Below are positions 16,640 through 22,591 of a stretch of 22,591 nucleotides of DNA, piece by piece. Source of the stretch: Acrasis kona. Taxonomy: Eukaryota; Heterolobosea; Eutetramitea; Acrasida; Acrasidae. Positions within the stretch are counted from its first letter, which is position 1. Every line of letters starts with the position of its first letter. Location: the NCBI GenBank assembly GCA_026419775.2, contig JAOPGA020001916.1, forward strand, positions 1 through 22,591, written 5' to 3'. The notes below the pieces were generated by a model, which saw only the letters and a list, made by a program, of their open reading frames with translations, had not been told where the DNA came from and searched no databases. The position numbers and the translations under genes were made by a program.

Positions 16640-17390
16640 AATAAACTTTCAGGCTTATCCCTGTTTTCTAAAAAAATCTCCGATAATCTCAACATTACAC
16701 CATCAACCTCCCTCTCAGATGTACACAACGTTTTCGGTACAGCAATTAACACTATACAAAACAAAAATACCACCAACTCCAAATCTACCAAGAAATTACC
16801 CTTCCAATCTGACGAAATCATGCATTCGATCCAAAGAATCAATTATGCCCATAATATAAAAAGGAAAGTGTTGACATTATCATTATTGGACAAGAAACAT
16901 GCTACCTCACTCATGGCCCAACTCCGACACAAATGCTCTTTACTCAATATTCCCTTCCTTTCCAATGAAAATCGCAACCCCAAAGACATTCGATCACTAG
17001 CCAGAAAAGTGGAACGTCAACTCATTGCCTACAAAATACACTAATGCATGAGCTCCATGAACGAGATGGAACAAATGCTCCAAGACGCATCGATGAAGAA
17101 GGCCTGGTCCTTACTGAAAGGATAGACCCTCATACCTTATATCAGAACTTGATATCAATGGGGCAGTCTCGAGAGATGGTGCGGTCATCCATGACCACAT
17201 TGTCCAATCCTTTAGCAAGAGATACGCTGCACCAGATTCCATTCCACCCCTTCCTCAACAAATCATCGATATAATCCAAAAGACGTCAACACCATGGTCC
17301 AATGACACCACCAATGCATACTTCTCAGACATATCACTAACCAAATACGAAGATGCGCTTCAATCTACATCTCAAACACCCAGCATTGAC
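16640..17390 (+). pseudogene. LINE-B ORF2, linker between endonuclease and RT (broken)
   Basis: One frame is open from about 16650 through DEIMHSIQRINYAHNIKRK and DIRSLARKVERQLIAYKIH to TAA at 17042-17044. Beyond it, coding-like sequence moves between frames (SSMNEMEQMLQDASMKKAWS, then GAVIHDHIVQSFSKRYAAPD), which indicates at least two small indels between 17045 and 17200. The DHIVQSFSKRYAAPDSIPP segment resembles the helical linker that precedes the RT fingers in APE-type LINE ORF2 proteins. Confidence 0.6.
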
Positions 17391-18592
17391 AGTGTTGATG
17401 GAAAAATGCTTCTGAATCTAAAGAAGACTGAACATGAACTTTATGAACAAATGCCTTCAATCTTTACAAGAATACTTCGTGGTGAGAATCACATTCCTGA
17501 TTTGTTAAAAGAAGCATACATTTCATTAATACCTAAGACGTCTGATCCAAATGATTTGTTAATGTATCCAAGTTCCGCCCAATTGCAATCCTTCCAGTTC
17601 TATACCGCATTACCCTTGCCATCATCAACAAACAATTTATGAAAGCATTAATGGCGTCCAATACCATATCGTCACTACAGAGAGGGTTTGTACCTGGTGG
17701 ATCTTGTGCGGAACTTACCACAACAATGCTAAATATGATGACTGATTCAAAAGCTCGCAAATCTGATCTATACATATCCTTAATTGATTTCTCCGATGCT
17801 TATGGAAGTGTGACACATGAAAGATTGTTTGAACTACTTTTGTTGCTTGGAATACCAAAGAAAGTAATGGATATCATCATCCGGGTATACAAAAATCAAA
17901 CGTGTTGGGTGCAGACAGCATATGGTCTCACTGAATGTATTAATATACTTTGAGGAGTACCACAAGGTGATCCACTCAGTCCAACCATCTTCAATCTATA
18001 CACGGAAATCATTGTCAAAGCCTTAATTTTGGAGATGAATGGCTATAAGATCCCAAAGGTTTCATCCATCCCGGTCCTTGGTTTTGTTGATGATTTTGGT
18101 ATTGCAAATAATTCTCTAGCGGGATGCTCTGCCTCCTTAAAAACTGTTGACATCTACAGCAAGCCACTATGTCTCAAGATCAATGAACAAAAAAGCATAC
18201 TGATCTCATATGTATACAACAACAAACAACCCTCCGCAGACATTACACCATATAGAGAATTCACGATACACAATGATATCAAGAGTCCATGGAAGTATCT
18301 GGGTATTATTTTCTCTTATTTCCCATCATCGTTCCCCACATGTAACAGGGTTCGATCAAGATTTAACGTTATGCTACCTGCTCTGTCTGCCAAATACCTC
18401 CACCCTTCTCAAACCCTGTCAATGCTGAGTACGCTAAAAGGTAGTGTCATTCGCTATTTCACCAGTTTAGGCAATGTGACAAAAAAGAGTCTAGAGTGTA
18501 TGGATTCATCATTCAATCTCCATGTATGTTGTCTCTTACACCTACATGTCCAACTTACCTCATACAAGACCCACGGTCAGTGGGTGGATTAA
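17391..18592 (+). pseudogene. LINE-B reverse transcriptase domain (broken)
   Basis: Fingers: DSVDGKMLLNLKK and KEAYISLIPKT, then a frame change near 17570 and FRPIAILPVLYRITLA, the usual RPI motif. Palm: motif A LIDFSDAYGSV (Asp at 17785), motif B GVPQGDPLSP (17954-17983), motif C GFVDDFG (DD at 18089-18094), motif D-like NEQKSILI, motif E KYLGI (18293-18307). All catalytic residues are present, unlike LINE-A. A TGA at 17951-17953 sits directly before motif B, where Arg is common in LINEs. The frame ends at 18592 in the thumb region. The protein would have copied element RNA at the nicked target site. Confidence 0.85.
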
Positions 18593-18774
18593 GAATGGAC
18601 TCAGCATAGGTTATTTGCACTGTGTCGAGAATTAGAAATCTAATCAAAACATTAAATAGCCCTTGCATTCCCGCCGCTTCATCTACTTTGGCACTTTACC
18701 ATGTTGAAAAGATCAAATGAGGCTATGAATGGTAATCAATTCTCACATAACCCCTACTCTCATGCCTACACACC

Positions 18775-19300
18775 ATGAAGACATTAAACCTCACACTAGT
18801 TAGATATAATCCTGTAAAGAACTTCACATTATATTTACCTTCTTGTGAGATAATTAGTGACATTGGCCTCCAATCAAATGTTCCATTCATCAATACCAAA
18901 TATAAAATATCGGTCGATGGATCTTTTGTTAACAAGATTCTACCGGCAGGAGCAGGATTTGTGGTCACTGACACAACTAACAATAAAATTGTCTACTTAC
19001 AGGGTTTTCAATTACCAATATGTAGAAGCTCTACAGAAGCCGAAATGTTAGGTGTAATTGTGGTACTGAAAGCTTCCAATGAACTCAACAGCTAATATGT
19101 ACATTGATAACAGCACTGCAGCGGAGATGAACCCAGAAACCAAGGTAACAAGACATCTTGCGAAAACCTTCTGGTGGCTAGCAAATAATAGAGGATTAAC
19201 AATCAACCTCCATTGGGTTTGAGGACATAATGGAGACCGAGACAACTGCCTTGCGGATACTCTTGCAAATATTGGTAGAAACTATGGTACTCTTATTACA
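18775..19300 (+). pseudogene. LINE-B RNase H domain (broken)
   Basis: The RNase H fold shows KISVDGSF (Asp at 18916), SSTEAEMLG (Glu at 19042), then after a frame change near 19092 MYIDNSTAAEMNP (Asp at 19106) and GHNGDRDNCLADTLAN (Asp at 19256). TGA 19220-19222 precedes GHNGD where Pro, Arg or Lys is usual. The domain removes the RNA strand after first-strand synthesis. Frame loss between 18593 and 18774 separates it from the RT. Confidence 0.78.
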
Positions 19301-19639
19301 GTGACCAAAACAATCATTAAAGCCCATGGACCATCAATCCTCCTCCTGCACAAAGATCACTTCATCAACCCTAATTTCCCCAACCTACTTCGCCAACATG
19401 ATTACAACCATATGAGAAAGACATTAAAAAGTAAAATCAAATACGACCTTTCTGATGACAGACCACACCATGGTCTCTCCAATCTCATATGGAATACTAA
19501 ATTAGCTAGCCGCCCCGCTCTGTCGCTACTTCGGGCTAGATTAGATCAGTTCTTCAACAGACTTTGTAAAATCTTGTGTTTATTGGGTAATTTCATCTTT
19601 TCAAGGACGCGCCTTATCTCTTACAATTCTACCGAATAA
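19301..19639 (+). pseudogene. LINE-B C-terminal segment after RNase H
   Basis: The RNase H frame continues without a stop from 19223 through TKTIIKAHGPSILLLHKDHF and RARLDQFFNRLCKILCLLGN to TAA at 19637-19639. It occupies the place of the C-terminal region of RNase H-bearing LINEs. I see no clear zinc knuckle, and the final 30 codons may be out of the original frame. Confidence 0.5.
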
Positions 19640-19731
19640 CCGCCAACGGTTATCATTACCAATCCACGAATATTTAAAGAATTTCATATGCCCAACTTTT
19701 TTACTAATCAAAACAATCTGATCATTCTACC

Positions 19732-20420
19732 ATGTCACACCCCTTCCACAATCTCAAGAACAGCAAAGCTGAACGTAACTTAGAGGCAGCGTTGAAGGTT
19801 GTATTCAAGTCCTTTGTTTTCGACAATGAGTGTAAACTATCTGCTCCATATGAAGAATTCGCCAAGATCATGCCACTAGAAGTTAGCGCAGGAGTCACAG
19901 GAATTTCAGTTAGTGTAGAACCCCAATGGTGACTATCTTCTTTAAAACAAAAAAAATTGCCATTAAAGCATTGTCCGGTGCCAAGAAGAGTGATATCATA
20001 CTACCATTTAAGGGTTCCGTTTCCGAGGAGACCATTTCCATCCAATAAACCCCGGTTGACAAAAAATTAGATATTTTCTAACTTTTCACAAAACTTTCAG
20101 CCCATGGTATCATTGTGGAAACCTTCCGATTTGGCAAGAAGTTTGATGTTGCCAATACCTTAGAACCAATCATCATAGAGGTTCCGGCCATCACCCAATA
20201 TGGAAAGGTTATGGGCAGTTTCAACTAGGGAAGTTCTCTAGAAATTGGGTTAGCTGGTAATGGAATTGTGGTGGAAAACACTGCAAAGAAATTTTCAGGA
20301 TATGCTCTATCTGTTAGGGCCTTTGTTAAAGACAGACTGGTACAGGCGGTCATTGAACATTGGACCAGATTAGAGGCTCACCTCCAAAGGATGTTTAACA
20401 TTATAAAAGGTAAATTTTAT
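19732..20420 (+). pseudogene. Unrecognised decayed ORF with a plausible 46-nt intron
   Basis: The ATG at 19732 opens MSHPFHNLKNSKAERNLEAA and stops at 19932. A different frame takes over (VTIFFKTKKIAIKALSGAKK) to about 20047, and coding-like sequence resumes after 20100 (HGIIVETFRFGKKFDVANTL, EVPAITQYGKVMGSFN, SGYALSVRAFVKDRLVQAVI). Between them, GTTGAC...CTAAC...TTTCAG (about 20055-20100) has a good branch site and 3' splice site. The VTIFFKTKKIAIKAL segment has the look of an RRM-like strand and helix, which would suit an ORF1-type nucleic-acid-binding protein of a retroelement, but this is weak. Its position 90 bp after LINE-B may be chance. Confidence 0.35.
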
Positions 20421-20665
20421 TTAAATATATAAAGGTTGGGGTTAGGGTTTCCTGTTACACTATTCCTGTGAAGGCAAACAATGTGTAAAGAAAACCTCTT
20501 GGAGAGGGATATGTGGTGCATTGATAGTTGAACCACCGGAATATATTCTGGACATTGATGCGCAGCATCAATGCGTTTGTTCTAGAGGTGGGGAGGGTGG
20601 TTGAGAAATATTGTCTGGTGTTGTCTATGAAGGCATTTTTGTTATAATCCTCAGCGTCTTATTAT
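20421..20665. other. Non-coding stretch with a short perfect palindrome
   Basis: No gene is supported. CATTGATGC/GCA/GCATCAATG (20553-20573) is a perfect 9-bp inverted repeat with a 3-nt loop. The flanking sequence may be decayed hAT sequence on the minus strand. Confidence 0.45.
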
Positions 20666-20669
20666 ATTT

Positions 20670-21300
20670 CCATAGGACTAATTTGGTGTAACGGGAAAGT
20701 TGTATATGATTGCAATAAATTGCAATGCTGCATTTTGTCTAATACAGTCTTGTTAGTAAAAAGGTAATTAATTGATCCTGAACGTAACTGAACAAGGATG
20801 GTTTGTACACATAAATTGATAACATGTGCCAAACAACAAATGAAACAATCCTTTATAAACTGAAGAATAAGTTTCTCAATCTCTGAGGCAAGTGTAAGGT
20901 TGTTTCCTGCATTGTCTCCTATGATGGAAAATAAATTATTTGCTCTTTACACCAAAATGCTTAAGACTTTTTGCAATAACATTGGCCATGTTCTCACCAG
21001 AATGCTTACTAATGAGTTGAGCAAAGTCAAGCACGCGCTCTTGATAATTGAACTCGTTGTCTATCCAGTGCACAACAATTCCAAGAAAGGGTAAATTAGA
21101 CAGATTTGTCCAAGCATCGGTTGATAAACAAAGTGTATTTGCTGATTTCAACACGTGCCCAAGGGACTGAATTTCGCGGAGTTCAAAATTTTGAGTATAC
21201 CGATACTCCGAACTAAAAGGCATAAACTGCATCCTATTTTGAAACGGTAACCAATTTTGTATTTTAAAAATAAACTGCGGTTTTTCTTCTAGACCTTTTA
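20670..21300 (-). pseudogene. hAT-family transposase fragment
   Basis: On the minus strand, LCLSTDAWTNLSNLPFLGIV is followed by VHWIDNEFNYQERVLDFAQL and SGENMANVIAKSL, the classic first-aspartate block of hAT transposases (TDxWTSxSNxxYLGVTAHWID-like, then HTGENIA-like). The frame ends at 20936. A neighbouring frame supplies IIGDNAGNNLTLASEIEKL (second-aspartate DNxxN block) and CCLAHVINLCVQ (the CxAHxLNL block) to a stop near 20677. The order and spacing are right for hAT. The N-terminal BED zinc finger and the C-terminal dimerisation domain are absent, and there is a frame shift near 20940, so this is a dead internal fragment. The open frame upstream of about 21340 is antisense to the next gene and is not part of it. 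Confidence 0.8.
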
Positions 21301-21351
21301 AGAATCTGTCAAGTTGGAGAACAATGCAACAAAACAACACATAACAATAAC

Positions 21352-21948
21352 ATGAGCAATCTAGAATATGACGACGAATACTACGAATTCTTGAACCAGC
21401 TTGAGGAGAAAAAGAAGGAAATTGCTCAACGCCCAACAAAAATTGTCCCACTTGACAAGTTGCCATTGTCTGATGATGTGAAAGGAAAATTAAGATACGA
21501 ATTGTGTAAATGGTCTATCTTTGCTGCCAACAAGTTAAAAAGAAGGTTAGGACCAGGAAAGAGGAAGAGCAACATTGATGCAGCAGGATGTAAAGGTCGA
21601 CTCGAGCTTGGTCAATGTGACTTTTTTCCATTCGATGAATTCTTTGGGCAACAACCAGGCGTACAGAGAACTCACTCTGTTAGATGTCCAGAGGTTTGTG
21701 GGGTAAAAGAGCCAGAGAGAGTATTCTCATACGAGTTTCCAAATGTTCCTGTACTCAAACAAACAGTTCTACCAATGTGGTATATCATGGAGTTGGGAGA
21801 TGCATATGGTCGTTACTCTGGAGTAGTACGGTGTAGATATCTCAAGATCACCCTTAAGATCAGAGAAGAGACTGGGGAGGTGTACTGCCTATATGTCCAA
21901 GAGAATGAGAGAAAGACTGAGACTGGGAGTTGGAGAACAACTGCTTAA
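21352..21948 (+). CDS. Unrecognised 198-aa protein, apparently intact
   Basis: The ATG at 21352 starts MSNLEYDDEYYEFLNQLEEK and the frame is open to TAA at 21946-21948, with AATAAA only 5 bp later (21953-21958). The N-terminal 30 residues are acidic and probably helical. A basic cluster KLKRRLGPGKRK lies near residues 61-72. The C-terminal half is beta-like with aromatic and Cys residues (VRCPEVCGVKEPERVFSYEF, LPMWYIMELGDAYGRYSGVV). There is no signal peptide or membrane segment. I cannot assign a family. It stands in contrast to its decayed surroundings, and it pairs with the next ORF in a compact same-strand arrangement like that of mobile or virus-derived gene sets. Confidence 0.55.
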   Translation: MSNLEYDDEYYEFLNQLEEKKKEIAQRPTKIVPLDKLPLSDDVKGKLRYELCKWSIFAANKLKRRLGPGKRKSNIDAAGCKGRLELGQCDFFPFDEFFGQQPGVQRTHSVRCPEVCGVKEPERVFSYEFPNVPVLKQTVLPMWYIMELGDAYGRYSGVVRCRYLKITLKIREETGEVYCLYVQENERKTETGSWRTTA

Positions 21949-21952
21949 CCTC

Positions 21953-21958
21953 AATAAA
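21953..21958 (+). terminator. AATAAA polyadenylation signal of the 198-aa gene
   Basis: A canonical hexamer 4 nt after the stop codon implies a very short 3' UTR. Confidence 0.5.
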
Positions 21959-22142
21959 AAATTATTTGTACTTGTAATTAACTGTCTTTGTGGAAATAAC
22001 TTATTCCTCCTCCTTCCTGCTCACCAGTTTCAAGCTTATTGTTATGATCATAGTATCCATACTCTATGCTGCAAATATTGAGTCATGGAAATAAATGGAA
22101 CATGACTTGTATTGATCATACGTTGTAAAAAAATATTTCGAG

Positions 22143-22591
22143 ATGATACGAACATGTGTACTATATCGTGATGGAAGTAGCAAGTTCTACACTGTTGGAG
22201 AAAAAGACAAGTCATACTATTACACATGTAGCCACTGTGAAAAGCGAATTAAAAAAATAGGAAACATCTTTCCGTCGATGCGAAAATCATACCTGCCATT
22301 CAGCAATGGTAAGGTTGGACATTATCTTTGCAAAGTATGCGATTCAGCACTAAGCAAAGCACAAAGAGAAACAAAAGCGAAACAACAATTGCCAATGTGT
22401 CCGACTCAATCAGAACAAATGCCGATACGTGAACCTGAGAACAATACATTACTTGTCGACTTTCCGTTAGAACCAACAAGAGCGAGCATCTACGAAACCG
22501 ACAATGCACAAACAACAAGAACGGTATCCAAAATTCGGCATACTGTTGTTACAAATAACGGCGGAATGAGTTCACAAATCATTAATCTGTT
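22143..22591 (+). CDS. Unrecognised protein with two CxxC pairs, partial at the right edge
   Basis: The ATG at 22143-22145 (MIRTCVLYRDGSSKFYTVGE) opens a frame that has no stop up to the window end (149 codons). Residues YYYTCSHCEKRIK and GHYLCKVCDSALSK give two CxxC pairs about 30 residues apart, a zinc-ribbon or treble-clef-like zinc-binding site near the N-terminus. The following segment is Gln/Thr/Glu-rich and looks unstructured. It starts 195 bp after the previous stop on the same strand. The family is unknown. DNA or RNA binding is the usual role of such fingers, but that is inference. The ATG is the first in frame after several stops and follows an AT-rich leader. Confidence 0.6.
   Translation, partial: MIRTCVLYRDGSSKFYTVGEKDKSYYYTCSHCEKRIKKIGNIFPSMRKSYLPFSNGKVGHYLCKVCDSALSKAQRETKAKQQLPMCPTQSEQMPIREPENNTLLVDFPLEPTRASIYETDNAQTTRTVSKIRHTVVTNNGGMSSQIINL

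Larger units (their letters stand above)
16640..19639 (+). mobile_element. LINE-B: 5'-truncated, decayed non-LTR retrotransposon (RT plus RNase H)
   Basis: A minus-to-plus orientation change and different protein sequence separate it from LINE-A. Coding sequence starts abruptly at about 16640 in the linker region upstream of the reverse transcriptase (LSGLSLFSKKISDNLNITPS), with no endonuclease in the window upstream, as in 5'-truncated LINEs. Reverse transcriptase (17.4-18.6 kb), RNase H (18.8-19.3 kb) and a ~110-codon C-terminal tail follow in conventional order. At least four frame shifts and several stops interrupt it, so it is clearly older than LINE-A. The 3' end is somewhere after 19639. 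No poly-A or short terminal repeat is obvious. Confidence 0.8.

Noticed and set aside
4889-19222. A variant genetic code in which TGA is sense
   Set aside because: LINE-A ORF1 ends naturally at TGA next to the ORF2 start, and the other TGAs lie in elements that also carry TAA, TAG and frame shifts.
20436-20456. GGTTGGGGTTAGGGTTTCC, reminiscent of telomeric repeats
   Set aside because: Only about two irregular units are present and there is no array, so no telomere or interstitial telomere track is supported.

Overview
This window looks like a transposon graveyard in an AT-rich nuclear genome of a eukaryote. The evidence is two different LINE-type retrotransposons, tRNA-derived SINE-like repeats, a hAT DNA-transposon fragment, spliced genes with very short GT-AG introns (40-42 nt, perhaps 46 nt), AATAAA signals tight behind stop codons, and no bacterial operon signals. 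The standard genetic code fits. The host lineage cannot be fixed from this sequence. Mobile TET/JBP-like dioxygenase genes and tiny introns would suit an early-diverging or basidiomycete-like fungus or a protist, but that is inference. I see no ordinary host housekeeping gene.

Layout. (1) 1-~5.1 kb, minus strand: a LINE (LINE-A) with ORF1 and a long ORF2 that overlap at an ATGA. ORF2 stays open for 1,093 codons and runs off the left edge. It encodes an APE-type endonuclease, the start of a reverse transcriptase, RNase H and a C-terminal zinc knuckle, but the reverse-transcriptase catalytic core is missing. (2) ~5.04-7.25 kb: a minus-strand gene fragment with an acidic segment (gene L), then a large imperfect palindrome. 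The palindrome makes L an inverted, internally deleted copy of sequence that recurs at 6.82-7.25 and 9.79-10.0 kb. A SINE-like repeat sits in its centre. (3) 7.38-15.39 kb: a region bounded by ~84 bp inverted repeats. It holds diverged direct repeats (7.9-9.6 kb), two tandem copies of a spliced gene for a TET/JBP-like 2-oxoglutarate/Fe(II) dioxygenase (9.9-11.6 and 12.45-14.3 kb), an acidic nuclear-type protein gene (14.36-15.1 kb) and a perfect 33-bp inverted repeat (15.16-15.28 kb). (4) 15.5-16.64 kb: degenerate tandem repeats, two more SINE-like copies, and a ~120 bp repeat found in the same orientation at 6.27 kb. (5) 16.64-19.64 kb, plus strand: a second, heavily decayed LINE (LINE-B) with reverse transcriptase and RNase H. 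(6) 19.7-20.4 kb: an unrecognised decayed ORF with a plausible intron. (7) 20.67-21.3 kb, minus strand: a hAT transposase fragment. (8) 21.35-22.59 kb, plus strand: two closely spaced, apparently intact, unrecognised ORFs, the second with two CxxC pairs and running off the right edge.

The most interesting part is the inverted-repeat-flanked module carrying duplicated dioxygenase genes. TET/JBP enzymes oxidise 5-methylpyrimidines in DNA, and mobile forms are known from KDZ-type fungal DNA transposons. No transposase was recognised inside this unit, so it looks non-autonomous or internally deleted. Both dioxygenase copies have lost their open frame, yet they keep the HxD...H iron ligands and share an in-frame TGA at the position expected for the 2-oxoglutarate-binding arginine. 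Several other in-frame TGAs in the window fall where arginine (CGA) is plausible, which fits CpG deamination of methylated DNA.
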